From a virus, in the IMG/VR virus record IMGVR_UViG_3300032236_001159, positions 21,711-85,710 of that record: 64,000 bases of DNA; one strand, written 5' to 3'. Within the stretch, counting starts at the first letter, position 1, and every line of letters starts with the position of its first letter. Under the pieces are notes generated by a model. It searched no databases. It was not told the origin of the DNA and saw only the letters and a list, made by a program, of their open reading frames with translations. The position numbers were made by a program, and so were the translations under genes. Positions 35,801-48,000 of this stretch are shown piece by piece.

Positions 35801-37407
35801 CTAACTCCAATTATTGCCCTTACATTAGTGTTTCCGTTTATATTAATAGTTTCATTATTTACAAATGAACCAGAAACTTGATATAAAGTTAAAGCATTAG
35901 ATGACGAAATGCTATTTACAAGATATCCACTTGCTCCACTACTATTACCCTGAATAAATGCAGGAATAGATTGCGTCAATGATGTATTCAAAGTAAGATT
36001 TGTGTAAGTCTGGATATCATATAAAGATACTTCAAATTGTGTCGTATTATCAACATAAACACTATTTTTTAATTTTAAATCATATACCCTAGCAATACCA
36101 ATTTGTGTCCCAGAAGAAATCCCAGCAATTCCAGTTCTTCCATTATATAAGTTAACGTATGAAGAAGATCCAAAACCAACTGGAATTATTCCAGATACAT
36201 TATTTAAATTAACTTGTCTTCCAAGATTGAATGGAATTGCTTGATTGTAATCATTATCAGTAGTTCTTGGCTTATTTAAATCAATAATAGTATTATTGAT
36301 AGTTTCAACTTCATATCCTCTAACATATGCTTTTCCTGGACTTACTGATAAACAAAGCAAATCTTTTGATGTCGGATTTCCTTGCTTTGTTACTTGATTT
36401 TCAAAATATATACCATTATTTCCTATTCTATCATTTAAACATTCTTTTGCTGTAATATCGAATGGGGTTACATAATAATCCCCTGCCTCATCATAAGTTC
36501 TTCTTGCAAGTTCATCACGAATTAAATTATAATTTGTTTCTTTTACGAATTTTTGTAACGAACCATCTTCTAATCTTAATAATTCAATAAAATTTTCATC
36601 ATTGAAATCGTTAATACTTTTTTTAATCAAGGATGTGGATATTTTTAATCTATCTGCTCCCGGAGCAGCATAATTAGAAAAACCTTGAGCGTTATCAAAT
36701 AAATCGGTATATTCATTTGATGCAACAACAATTTCTTCATTGACTAATAAACCAACTCTATAACTTGGTGAATTAGTATATTGATCCAATATAACTGTTT
36801 CTGAATTTACAGTTATAAAAAAACCACGAATAAAATATACTCCAGATACAATTTTAGCGGCAGATCCAATAGAAGTTGAATTCGAAAGAATAGATGTTGC
36901 AAATGTAGATCCTGATCTTATTGTAGATAAAGAGTATGAAATATCTTCTAACGCAATTAAATTCTCACCATCAACAAATGTTTTTGTTGAAAAATCACTA
37001 TTACCAGAACTCTGATATTTAATATAAAGAGTATAAGTATTTCTTTCTGATTCTGAACTAGTAATATAATTTTCTACTTTTGCCTTAACGCCACTTGTTT
37101 CACCTTGAATTAATTTACCCAAAAGACTCTCAATATAAAGAGAAATTGGAATACCTAAATGGACCTCATCAATTTGAACACAGGTATATTCTGGATCATA
37201 TGCAATTTGGCCAGGAATAACCATTGAACCTTCTTTAAAAAGGTTTTTTCCAAATTTTTCAATTTGATTTTGTAAAATAGATTGCAGAGTTGTTAATTCT
37301 CTGGCCTGTATTGGAGTTCCAGGTTTAAATAAAACTCTTTGATAATTTTTCGAATCAGAAAAATCATCAAAATATGGAGATACATTTAAATTAGTGTTTT
37401 GTGGCAT
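29890..37407 (-). CDS. Giant DUF4815 virion structural protein, 2505 residues
   Basis: The N-terminal region (NLNVSPYFDDFSDSKNYQRV, LFKPGTPIQARELTTLQSIL) is the DUF4815 signature found in large baseplate-associated proteins of marine T4-like phages. A long body of beta-rich, Ser/Thr/Asn-rich segments follows. A conserved-looking centre (VDPLAESFEVSDPNGVYVTK, then a carbohydrate-binding-like VYLETANSYAVVLLSASDEY) lies near residues 1680-1780. Two GxGYxxG-type repeats sit near 1930-1980 (GYTSGSVTF, GYAIGDVLSI). The C-terminal 120 residues (SADSLMVLFDAYRDASSDIR onward) look like a lectin-type sandwich. It lies next to gp8, where T4 has gp9-gp12, so a baseplate periphery or fibre-attachment role is likely. 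It overlaps the 73-residue gene. Confidence 0.88.
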   Translation of the reverse strand: MPQNTNLNVSPYFDDFSDSKNYQRVLFKPGTPIQARELTTLQSILQNQIEKFGKNLFKEGSMVIPGQIAYDPEYTCVQIDEVHLGIPISLYIESLLGKLIQGETSGVKAKVENYITSSESERNTYTLYIKYQSSGNSDFSTKTFVDGENLIALEDISYSLSTIRSGSTFATSILSNSTSIGSAAKIVSGVYFIRGFFITVNSETVILDQYTNSPSYRVGLLVNEEIVVASNEYTDLFDNAQGFSNYAAPGADRLKISTSLIKKSINDFNDENFIELLRLEDGSLQKFVKETNYNLIRDELARRTYDEAGDYYVTPFDITAKECLNDRIGNNGIYFENQVTKQGNPTSKDLLCLSVSPGKAYVRGYEVETINNTIIDLNKPRTTDNDYNQAIPFNLGRQVNLNNVSGIIPVGFGSSSYVNLYNGRTGIAGISSGTQIGIARVYDLKLKNSVYVDNTTQFEVSLYDIQTYTNLTLNTSLTQSIPAFIQGNSSGASGYLVNSISSSNALTLYQVSGSFVNNETININGNTNVRAIIGVRDYNFSDIHQIVGNGVSFTADPVLSNQLYISQPGTVFTISTASAGISTITTTDQNFYVGINTGDIISYTKQGDTLPTYNQVYQVSTSSKSIQIIPLPSISGVCVGTLPTSASTNTDIKKATLDVLNTADVSLYSKLNKSNISNLSLTDSNITIKRSYNVTISNGAATQVLETDTSLTLLPFNEQDYNLSFVNGVIESLSDQKLIVSGRTVSLQNISQNGSAVLTVSFNKINTSTKKKIFNRCTSLIIDKSSSQGSGIGSTTFNDGLTYSQIYGTRVQDKEISLNIPDVSNIVAIIESSTSGDPSLSYLQLINLSSNILNSTKGELVVGENSKAVATLVSSTGTNQIDIVYLNENVFTIGELVTFQESKIQATIATVFPGDKNIKNNFIFDDGQRSEYLDYSRIIRKPNNSSPTRKIRIIFNNYTISSSDNGDFVGVNSYDKDRYDDYIPSVDGLRVTDLLDCRPRVSQFNSTTTSPFEFKSRIFQNTNGSATDIFAKNKNINLSYDYYLPRIDRIFLDKDGAFIINKGVPSLSPKVPNSLDSSLEIGTVYLPAYLFDTSSVKISLTTHKRYRMQDISSLDKRISNIEYYTSLSLLETDTQNLTIRDSTTQLDRFKCGFFVDNFKSSDGGDISNRLYKSSVDKNAGTLNPQPYSTSIDLLIGSESVLGIGTTSNVNADLRFVNDLGSPNLTRVGDVVCLKYSDVEYVKNPYATRTENVNPFNVVNWIGTIHLSPSSDTWIETRKTEKISDIEGSYNSAIQQLGVDTNTGLSPIDWGSWETTWTGSQTTNGPALFTQQTGSTLTSSTDWIATSGLHQSRNPANGAMMQSQDRTNTYKDSFINFSNQTTITSRNQTRQGIQYGVTSRFDTTNLGDRVISRDIITHMRSRNIEVIAKRLKPNSQFYAFFDNIDMSNYIIPKLLEVSMISGTFSTGETVIGILGSKSIKFRLASQNHKYGPYNSPSEYYSINPYDSSSTISSSYSSTTGLLNVDTASLELQSNSSFYGCVSNGMRLIGQTSGAIADIKNLRLISDNSGTFIGSLFIPDPTSPSTPVFTTGNKTFTLTTSSTNSTISGFAQSSAETNFSSSGTLDNVESTTLRIRNANISRDVKTDDRKTSETDTRLVASTSFINRTVTQTRWVDPLAESFEVSDPNGVYVTKCDIFFKSKSTNNLPITLQIRTMSTGLPTQTILPFAEVILDPDKVRISDDASVPTTFTFPSPVYLETANSYAVVLLSASDEYNVWISRMTETDVSTLTRPEAERIVVAQQPLLGSLFKSQNGSTWDASQLEDLKMTLYRANFVTSSASVRFYNPNLDIGNNQIAALRPNPIQMYSKSSLVGIGTSISAADQANLINGVQIFQKNNSNFSGKLRSVLGGISTGATGTLTITNPGSGYTSGSVTFQNKNLVAVSGYGQGAKANLTVIGGVAVAATVSVGGTGYAIGDVLSIASTDTGNLGKNLLITIPNTAGIITSINSLIVDNIQGKIDSTDSTKYITYNGQTGIVTMANASVTSLIDITTGLRIKVNHNNHGMYSSQNKVTLSGIEPDLSPLKLSASYSSSSTSDIPLSSSVGIFTSFENIPVGSANTGYVIIKNEIIGYTGVNTSTNSLTGIARGPIAGSYSANDLVFKYELNGVSLKRINKTHTITDSYPIDLDEYNLILDTSIDGADRTTSNVNGYPELFFSQRKSGGTYESTNPIVGFEKGPKATQNIPFSIIRPNIQTLLPQTTNISARIRTFSGTSADGTETSFVDQGFEDISLNSNNILNSTRIIASKINESNNLGNYPGAKSFTLEMVLSTGDPKVSPMIDLDRVNIITIMSRLNSPVSNYATNSSVNSLTDDPHAAIYVSKIIKLKQSADSLMVLFDAYRDASSDIRVMYRLLRDDTSSQQQGFELFPGYSNLNNNGDVIDPKDNNGLPDKLVIPSVNFNDLGSYEFTAHNLAPFNGFQIKILMSGTNQALYPKIKDLRAIATKS

Positions 37408-37413
37408 TTTCTT

Positions 37414-38997
37414 TTAGAATTCCAATACAATTTTAATATCTTCTTTTTGGCTAGAAGATCTGGGGATTGCTGATCTATTATCTATGTATATGATCTCACC
37501 AGACCTTTTATTGTATTCTGCAGATGCAATACCTGCATTAAAGGTCATTCCTAATTGGTATGTTCTATTGTATATTGTTGTAGATACACCACTAAATCCA
37601 CTATCAATTGATAGTGGTGTTGTACCGTTCATTGAAGAACCATTTATTAGCAAACTTCCGCCAGAAGAAGGAGATGAAGTGAATTGATTTATTTTATATC
37701 CAACACCAATTGTAGATAATCCTACTGGTTGGTAATATTTTAAAACTCCAGTAACATTATCCCAAGATGCAACAAAACCAATTGCCGTAGAACCAACACC
37801 AACAGTTTGAGTAATGACTGAATCTACAGCATAAGTAGTAGCAGTAGTTGCAGAACCAGTAAATTTGATTGCACTAAGACCACTTATTAAAGATGTATTT
37901 AAAAGTTGTGTATTGCTCCCAAGTGTCAAAGGATTTTTTATAATTCCAACTCTTGAAAAATCATTTCCCGTAATTATATCTGGATTTGATTCTAAAGTTT
38001 CATATCTAGAATACACAAGAACACGATATGCACCAAGTTCTCTGTAAATATCATATCCATGACCACCTTTTGGCGGAATGATCACATCAAATGTGGCAAA
38101 TGAAGTCACTCCAACCCCAACATTAGTCAATGATGATGTTATTCCTGGTGCTCCTGGGTAAAATTGGATAGTTCCATATGTATATCCTTGACCGCCATTA
38201 GTAACATAAACTTCAGAAACTTTTCCGAAAGAATCTGTTGTTACTGTAACTTTACCGCCACTACCGTCACCTAAAATGGGAATATCCGTAAATGTAGATG
38301 CAGTTGGATTATATCCAACTCCTCTTTGTGTAATTATTACTGAATTGATTTTTCCATCTATAGCATTTGATTGAGTTGATATACTTTCTCCAGAAGTTCC
38401 CCAATTCTCAGGAACTGGAATAAATTCAATAGAATCAAATTTTACAATTTCCGATGGTTTAATTGTATAAAGATATTTCCAAATATAACCATCACCACTA
38501 GTTCCTGCAGCTCTTGGTTCTAAATCAATAAATGTCGGTTGGTCATATGATGGTCTTCCTGCTGGATTTTCTGGATTTGATCCATTTTGAATACAAATAT
38601 AAACTCTCAGATCTTCATTTATTACATAATAATTTGATTCATATAAACTTGATTGTTTAGTTACCGGAGTTAAATTGTAAATACTATAATTATTCTTATA
38701 CATTTCATAAGTAGTCCCTGCAGTCCAAGTGACTTTCCTAATCATTCTACGAACATCGTCCGTAGTAATTTGCTTCATTGCAATTATAGTATCTTTAATA
38801 TCATTTTCTTCTTTAAATCCATCTAATGGAGATGGTCCTGTCCCCCAAGAAGAAGAACCACCAGCTAATGGATTTGTTGAATTTGGTTGACCTATAAAAG
38901 TATAATATCTATTTAAAGTTTGACCTATACCAATAAAACTTTTAACAAAAGTTTCAGCATTTAATATTCTAAATTGGTCAGATATAATAGCAGGCAT
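37414..38997 (-). CDS. 8: Baseplate wedge protein gp8
   Basis: A 527-residue wedge protein (T4 gp8: 334). Conserved parts are the N-terminus PAIISDQFRILNAETFVKSF, then IGQTLNRYYTFIGQPN, DDVRRMIRKVTWTAGTTYEM, YVINEDLRVYICIQNG and TSGDGYIWKYLYTIKPSEIV. The C-terminal half carries glycine-rich beta repeats (GVGYNPTASTF, GGQGYTYGTIQFYPG) and GHGYDIYRELGAYRVLV not found in T4. It is encoded between the gp7-like and DUF4815 genes. Confidence 0.94.
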   Translation of the reverse strand: MPAIISDQFRILNAETFVKSFIGIGQTLNRYYTFIGQPNSTNPLAGGSSSWGTGPSPLDGFKEENDIKDTIIAMKQITTDDVRRMIRKVTWTAGTTYEMYKNNYSIYNLTPVTKQSSLYESNYYVINEDLRVYICIQNGSNPENPAGRPSYDQPTFIDLEPRAAGTSGDGYIWKYLYTIKPSEIVKFDSIEFIPVPENWGTSGESISTQSNAIDGKINSVIITQRGVGYNPTASTFTDIPILGDGSGGKVTVTTDSFGKVSEVYVTNGGQGYTYGTIQFYPGAPGITSSLTNVGVGVTSFATFDVIIPPKGGHGYDIYRELGAYRVLVYSRYETLESNPDIITGNDFSRVGIIKNPLTLGSNTQLLNTSLISGLSAIKFTGSATTATTYAVDSVITQTVGVGSTAIGFVASWDNVTGVLKYYQPVGLSTIGVGYKINQFTSSPSSGGSLLINGSSMNGTTPLSIDSGFSGVSTTIYNRTYQLGMTFNAGIASAEYNKRSGEIIYIDNRSAIPRSSSQKEDIKIVLEF

Positions 38998-39020
38998 TTT
39001 TACTGAATGTTTATGTTTAT

Positions 39021-42000
39021 TTATTTACTTTTAAATAATCCTCTAGTTCTTGTGACTTCAGGTGCAGTAGAAAGACCAATTAAACCATTATTTACATTCA
39101 ATGTAAATTGTTTTGGTGAACCGATTGCTCTATTTTGGTAATCGTATATTTTACCCCAACTATAATTTCCATAGAATCCATTTGTTATTGATTGTGTATT
39201 TGTCACAAAATTAATTGAATTAGTCAGTCCGGGTCCAGGACTAAAACTGCAAGTTACTGTAACAATCCCAACACCAGATGATTCTACATTTTCTGCACGA
39301 TAAACACCATCAATAAATGTATTAGCAGTTCCTACAACTACCCAAGGGGTAGAACTTGTAGTAATTCCAGTCAAAGCATGTCCACATTGAACATTACTAT
39401 TATAAATTACAAAATAATCTCCAACTGAAATTCCACTGGATATTACCCCATATGTATTAAGAGAAGAATACCCAATACCTAGAGTGCTATTATCGTAATT
39501 TTCAGATTTTAATTTAAATTTAATTTTGGGAATAGTAGATCCTGTTCCAACACTGGTATCAATTCCTACAATAATTCCAAAATCACCCTTTGCTTTGATT
39601 GAAATTATTTCTTCAATTTTTGTTTTTTCTGGTTCAATTAATACTTTTGGTGCATTATTTAAATCGTAACCAAAACCGGGATTTGTTATTGTAATTGAAG
39701 TTATTATTCCAGATGTTGTATTTGAAGTTGCTGTGGCAAAATTATAAACCGAATCACAATAAATCATTGTAGCGCCAATTCCGACAGAAATGTACCTATC
39801 TAAATCCGAAGAATAATTAATAAATTTCAATATATTTAATTGATTTGATGATCTTTGAGTCCAATTTTGAAGATCTTTGGAATAATATAAAATTCCACTG
39901 GAATCTAATAATGCATATAAATTATATAAACTATTATAATGAATATCTACGAAAGTTCTTAGAATATTTGGTGTTATAGTAGTCCAAATATTGCCATCAT
40001 AAGAAACAAATATTGTGCCATTGTTTCCAACCACTACAAATTTTGTTCCAGTCCAAATTATTTTATTTAAATTTTGCGATGTAACATTATTGGAACTCCA
40101 GAAAGTTCCAATTCCAGAAGTAACAATTGTTCCATTATTTCCAACAGCAACAATAATATTACCAAATGCAATTGAATTTAAATTTTCTGAAGTATTTGAA
40201 GAAATTTTGACAAATGAAGTACTACCTACACCAATGGCAGAGAAAATTGCGCCAGAATAACCAACAGAAAACCATTTATCCAAAGTTTGAGAATATTTAA
40301 TATCAGATAAAGATGATATATATGTACTCGCAGATCTAGTTATAATTCCAAATACAGAAGTTTCTTCGTACTTATCAATTTCACTCCAAGAAGATATTGT
40401 AGTCCCAAATCCAACTGCAGATACAATTTTTCCATATTGTCCAACAGCGATATACTTATTTGTGGAACCAATACCAATAGAATTAAATGTTATTGTTTTT
40501 GCATATCCAATATTAGTTAATGATTGTAATGATTTAGCATCAGTCGTAATAGCAACAACTCCAAAACTTCCAACTGCCACAATTGGATTTGAAACAACTA
40601 CTGATAACAATGATGCAGTAGTAGATAATCCACTAGATATAGTCCAATTTAAAATTGGATCTTTATTTTGAACTGAAACCGTAGATATTGAAACTTTAGG
40701 TGAAACAGTATAAGCATATCCTATACCACCATCTGATATAATAATAGAAGAAATTGTACTGGATACTGAAACAACTGCTTTTGATATTGATGTTGTTGTG
40801 TCTTTATTTTCAATTATCAATATATTTCTATCTGATTCCGAAAGATTATCCACATCAGTAAATAAAGGATAAGCATTATTTACATATATTGAAGTATCAG
40901 TGGAATTTACTTGATTAATAATTCTAGTTGTTGGTCTAATTGTTGATATTAAACTTGGTCTTGCCTTTGATACTAAAGAACCTTTGATAATTCTATCTTG
41001 AGTTTGCTTTGACCACTTTAAAGGTCTAAACTTACTGGGATCTGTATTGATACCGATACTATCATAATTGTAAGTATCAAGTTGATCAGAAGATACTATT
41101 TGCTTAACTACTCTTTCAAATTGCTCTCTATCCAAATTATCGTAAATATTCTCTCCAATTGTAATCGTATCTCCCTCTTTGATAGTTTTTGGTGGAGTAA
41201 TTGTTTGTACATCAAGTGAAGAACCCCTATAGAATATGACAGAACATTTTGAATTTGCTTTTGGTGCTTCATTAAATACAATTCTAGTTCCTGTAAATGT
41301 ATATGAATAATTTGGAGATTGAAGTATATCGTTCAAATAAACAAATAAATTATTTTTAAGATCCAAATCGGAACCGGGCAGTTTCTTTAAATCCACTATC
41401 TCTATAGTTCCGTCAAGTTTGGTTTGAGTTAAAGTAAATTTCTTACGAGAATTATTAAAATATTGAGAAAAATCATCAAAGAAAATAAATTGACCTGGAT
41501 AAAATCCACTAAATTTATCATTTAAAACTTCTGTTACTGTAATTTTAAACTCATTAAATGATGATCCAGCATTTGGATTTGTTGTTAAACCTACTACTTT
41601 AAGTATGTCTCCAACTTTATATCCAGTTCCAGGACTATCTAAATTGAATTGGATGACACTAGAACCAGATCCAACTTGAACAGAAACCTTTGCATTAATT
41701 CCAGATCCAGTTGAACCATTAGTATAAGCAATTCCAAGATTACTATAACCAAGAGGAAGATCAATATTTACATAAATTGGGGATGATGACGTGTATCCAA
41801 TGCCACCATTAACAATAGTAAAATTGGATATAGTTCCACCAACACCAATAGTTGGAATTATAGAAGCACCAAAACCTACAGTAGATGCAATACTGACACT
41901 TGGGGGGGTTCTATAACCGCTTCCAGCACCTTTTATGGCAATTGCGTTTATAGTTCCCCCAACAGAAACAGATGCTGTTGCAGATGCACCTAGAAGTGGC

Positions 42001-45000
42001 TGATACCCATATCCAGTAGTGATTGCAACATTAACGATTTTTCCAGCATTTGGAACTCCAGATAAAAATTTAATTGTATTAGTTCCGGGAGTGTCGATTG
42101 AATAGTCTACTCCTGGGACTTGAAATACATTGTTTATAAGAATAATTGGATTGTTATTAATATCAGTACTGTCATTCGTATTTGTGTAAAGACCAACAAC
42201 AGAATTTCCATTAGATTTTAATGCAAATTGAGTTGCAGCAATTCCAGTGAAATCTGTTGAGATATCATCTAAAATTAAATTAACATCATTTGGTTGCGAT
42301 GAATCATATGCCCTTGAGAATACTCTGCCATTAAATGACGAAGAAGTTGCAAATTGTGGATCAGTTGATGTTATTGCTGGTCCATATGGTGGAGTAGAGA
42401 AATAGATTGTATCTTTTATGATATTAAAATCGCCAGTATATACTGTAACTGCTGCGCCTATAGTGTGTGCGGATGCAACTGAACCCATAAACGAACGACT
42501 GACATTGATAATATTAGTAGATCCAATCCCAATAGAATTAATTTTTAAATATTCATTATCAATTTTTAATATATCATTTGCTGTTATTGAATTAATTCCA
42601 GAAGAAACATATATTGAAGTTGAAGTAATTCCAATAGATGAAGAAAGTCCTATTATAATATTTTTTCTATGGATTGCACTTTGAATAATATTATCTATAG
42701 AAATAATAACATTTTGATTTGATTCTTGTAGACTGAATGATTGTATTTCAGAACCAAGAGATGATAAATTGAATGGAGATGAAATTGTTGTAGATAGTCC
42801 AGAAATCTGAAAACTATTTTCATCTATTTTGCGAACAAAAATATTTGATGGTAATTTCTTTGTCCCTAATATTGTTGGAGACAAGTAAAGATTATCTGCA
42901 GGAGCAGATCCACCAATATCTCCTCCGGAAATGATAATTTGATCAGTAGAAGCATAACCAGATCCACCATTAACTACATTCACCAAACTAATATCTTTAT
43001 TTGAATCTCTATAGATATTAAAAATTGCTCCAGTTCCAATTCCAGAAGAAGATGATGCTACACTCACATAAGAAGCATTAGCAGTTCCAGTTCTAGTTGA
43101 AGAAACTTTAGAAATTGTAAAATATAAGTTATTAGTGGGAGTAGATCCGCCAATATATGTACCTGCAATGGAAATTTGCTGCCCTACAGAATATCCACTT
43201 CCGCCATCAATTAATTGAATTGATGTTCCAATTGGAATTCCAGTTCCCGCATTATAATTGATTAATACTTGGAATAATGCACCAGTTCCAATTCCAGTAT
43301 TTACTGTTGATGGAATAGGAGTACCAAAACCAAAATACTGAATGGATGGACCAGCAGGAACTAATGTAGTGCTAATTCCAGTAACAATTCCACTATATGG
43401 AACATATTTGTTATACCCATTTTCAAATATTGCACTTCCAATTCCTGCACCAACTGCCATTATCACATCTAATGGACCTTGGGCATATGATGTTGTAGCA
43501 ATTCCAATTGCTGTACCAACTCCAGAATTATAAACAATTTGCTGTCCAGATTGGAATCCGTGATTTGGAATAATGATTTTATCATTTAGTAAATCTATTA
43601 CTGTGGATGCGGAACCAACAAATTCTTTATAGAATAGTGGATAACCAGAAGATGTAAGTTTGAATGAAGAAAGACCTACAACCGAACCTCCAATTGTACT
43701 TGTAATTCCAGTGAACTGTGAACTAATATCATCAATTTGCAATACTTTATTCGTTTTGTTTAAAATATATGTTTTTAGCGCAGTTCCTTCTGGAAAATAT
43801 ACTCTCTCTACTGATCCATCATCTAACATATCATCTTCATATACCATAGAAAAATTATTTTTGGTATAAAGAGAACTTATATTATCAATTTCTACAAGTA
43901 ATGATGGTTCCGATGATGAAATATTTACTTTCATATTGGTAGATTTTGCAATACCAAGATTCACAGATTCAGTAGTAGCTACCCCAATTATATTCAAATC
44001 CGAAAATTCTTTAAATCCAGAAGGATGAATAATGGATTTAACAGATTCTTTCCAAGTTGAATATGGAACTTCTCCCTTAATTGAATATGAAAATTTCTGA
44101 TAATAATTATTATCGGATAATCTTTGTTGATAATCATTCAAGTATCCAATATTATCATTAAGATTGTGAATCTTTTCTCTTGTGACCCCAAGTGAAGCAG
44201 GAAGATTAAATTGACTTACGAATTTTACTACTCCATTTAATTTCGAAATTTCGCCATAAAGTTTATCGCCAGGATTTAATGAACCTTTTGCATCTATCAT
44301 TCTCAATTGATTAATGTCATTATCCCAACCATTTTCCATCACTTTAGCAGAAAAATTAGTAGATGTAACTTTTTCTCCAGAAAAATATTTGGCATCATCA
44401 ATTAGATTCATTTCAAATTCTGGCATATCTTTTCTGTTTACAACATAACCAAGTGTTAAATCTTGATTGTAAGTTCCAAATTTTCCAGTTTGTAAACCAA
44501 CCATACTATAATCTAAAGTTTTATTTGTAGTATTGATTCCAGTTACTGTGAAGAAATTATATCCATAATTTCTTGAGTTGTAATTTGCAGAACTTGCAGT
44601 TCCAACGGATAACCTACATTTTTCTATGAATATTTGATCACCAACTTCAAATGGGAAAATAGAAATAGATGATCCATAACCAGTTGAAATATATGGAAAT
44701 TGTGTTGGGTCATTAACCAATTCAATTGTACCAAAACCAGTTAATTCATTTGCGTATATATTATCAATTTCATATCCATTTGAATTATTATAAGGAACAA
44801 TTCTGAGAGGATCTTTTAAATTGAATGAATTTGTATCTATAGATACACTATTCACAGATCCGCCTTGGATTCCTGCGATTAATTTTATTTGATCATTTCC
44901 GATTACTTTTAATCTTGGTGGAGTATTGTATTTTTTCCCGCCAGTTAAAATACCAACATAATCTACTCTGGATATCTCTTTAATAATACAAACAGCAGGA

Positions 45001-48000
45001 ACGCTTAATTGCGGTAACATTGTTGGATCTGTTGGATAATCAAATCCATCTTTCACTCTATCAAATGATAAAACTTTTCCTATTTCTTTTGAGATAGGGT
45101 ATAAAATGGCATTACTTCCAGAAGTGCTTCCAATAGAACTTATTGATGGTAGAACACTATATGATTTTCCGTATGAATTTAATCTTATTTGTGATATTGG
45201 CCCAGATGTATTTTTAGAATTAGTATCATAAAATACAGAAGAAATCCCCAACACTTGGGTGTATGCTGTATATTCTGGTTTTTGATCTAAATTAAATTTA
45301 AATGAAGACACACCAATCGCAATAATAGATTGCTCAGAAGAAAAAATACTAGAACGAATATCAATTTTATTATGTCCAATAACCTCATCATCCGAAGATA
45401 ATTGAAGTTTGTCAATATCATTAATTGATGTTGCGGTAAAATTATAATATAAAACTGGAGGAATATTTCTATTATTAGTTTCTAAAATTACAGAATCATC
45501 TGATCTTGTAATTGCAAGTTTATTAATTTCTTTTTTGTCAATTTCAAATTTCTTTTTAAATGTAGGATCTGTATAGAATTCTAATTTAGTATTTACTAAT
45601 GATGGATCTGAAACATCAAATACTACTTGATTTCCTTTTGAGAATGATAAAGGTGGATTTATGAGTGCAATATTATGAGTGCCAATTCCAGAATTTGTAA
45701 ATGGCAATGCAGCACCAACTTTTACATCATATGCATATTGACAAAGTTGAATTTTATCTGGATTTTGTTTTAGGACATAATATATCGAATTATCTATCAA
45801 CCCACCAATAGGCGAAGTTCCAGAATAATAAATGACTTTATCACCACTTTTGAGATTATTTGTTCCCAAATTAATTGTAGAGGTACTACCAAAAGATACC
45901 GAGTTTGGGGAAAAACCTATTAAATTTGTTGTAATTTTTCTATTCTTTATATCAAATCTAAATGATATATTTTCTGTTCTTGAAGGTACAATTGTGAATT
46001 TAATTTTATCTCCATCAAGAAGATTATGATTTTGCGAAGTTGTTACAATTCCTGAATAATTTTCAACTCTTGCAGTTACAGTTTGATATGTAGATCTTAT
46101 TGAATGCGAATAACCAACATTTGAATTATACGCAAATAACAATGAATTTAAAGTTGTTCCAATCCCAACCGAAGATGTGAATCCTATAGTTGAAATTCCA
46201 AGATAATCATTTCCATAATTTACAGCATAAATTGTTTGATTTTGCGACAAACTGAATACATTAGATGGAGAATCATAAACACTTAATCCTATACCTGCAG
46301 AATAATTATAAATCAACTGCTGTCCGGTATAAAACTTGTGATTTGGAATATAAATTGATTTTGTTGGGACAAATCTATTGACTATTGTACTAGTCCCAAT
46401 TCCAACAACGGAATAGTTGGTTCCAGATAATCCAAATCCAATCGTATTAGTTGGATCAAAATAGATCATTTTATTTTCAGGCAGTGCTACTGGAATTGAA
46501 TCCGTTTCTGTAAACTGAAATTTATTTGGCAATAATACAACATTTTCAATTCCTGCAGTATGAATTCCCCCGAAAGCAGATCTATTAACTAATAATTGTG
46601 AAGTTTCTGGAATAATTCCAGTAATAGTCATTGTTTCAGTTCCAATCGCAATAGAATCATTAATTTCAAATCCAAATGTGTCAGTTACTTTTATACTAGT
46701 AGATAAACCAGTAACAGAAGAATTTTGAATACTAGTTGTCAATCCAGTTGTCTTTTGGTTTACGAATATGGTTTTTGTGCCTTCTAGTTTCGATAAAGAA
46801 ACTGTTGATACGCCAGAAATAATAATTTTATCGCCATTTAGTAATGTATGAGGATAAGAAGTAATGCCAACAATGATATTACCTCTAGATGCAAAAATAA
46901 CATCAGAAAATGTAGTTACGCCGACTACCATATTTGATATTGTTTTTCCTTTTAATCTACTAATTTCGGCACTAATACCTGTTCCTTCTTGTGCCTTATT
47001 AAAATTAACAAGATCCCCAACATTATACCCATCTCCGAAAGAATCTATAAAAATTGAAGAAATTCCAGATTTTTTAATTTGATTTACATAGAATTCTTGC
47101 TTTAGAGATGGAGAAATTTTTTCTAAAATTTGATATCCAGAATTTATTGAATCTAGAAAATAATTACTAATATTTCTAGTTAAATTGTATTTTGAAATAT
47201 CAGTATCTTGAGTGAAACTTGGGTCAAAATTTTCGAAAATTGGAGTATCTTTAAAATAATCAGAAACAATATATGGATATTTTGGATATAATTTTCCACT
47301 AATCAAATCATATGTTGCAAAATAAGCATATGTTCCATATGGATAATCTGGAGTTATACAAAATCTCCCATTATATTCATCCAAATCTTCAGAAGCATTA
47401 TATTGATAGTCCTGTACAAAAAAACCATTCACAAAAGATGATGGTCTAAGTAAAGGTGATGATATTGACTTTTTGTTGTAACTTGAAGAAATAATCTTTA
47501 TAGTTTTATCGGAAAAACTTGTATAACCGTAAGGTCCGTATATTGGATTTCCATCATATGCCCATCCAATAATTGGTGAGTGTACAAAATCAGATAATAA
47601 TTCTTGATTATTATCTTGAATATTATCATTAATATTTTTTCTCAATTGTCTTGGCAGATAAAAATTAATTACTCCCAATTCAAGATTTTGATCTATATTT
47701 GGATAAGTTATTGTTTCGTCATCCCCTCCATAATATGAAATCAGGTTTTTATTTTTTTCAATTTGATTTATTTTCCATTCAAATACATTTGCAATAAATT
47801 GTAAACCTGTTCCTCTTCTTATCGCATTTAGAGATGTATTTGAAGGCGAATAACCAACACCACCATCAACGACATTAAAAGAAGTTATACTTCCATTTGT
47901 GATAATTGGCTGTAAATCCGCGTATTTGCCATCTCCATATATTTGTACCTTAGTGCCATTATCATACCCAGAACCACCATAGATGATTTGGACATCAGTA

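Noticed and set aside
39760-40600. Photosystem II assembly factor (Ycf48) gene
   Set aside because: The VGxxGxIxxS repeats are inside the uninterrupted gp7-like frame and lack a signal peptide; the propeller fold is general, so no photosynthetic role is claimed.
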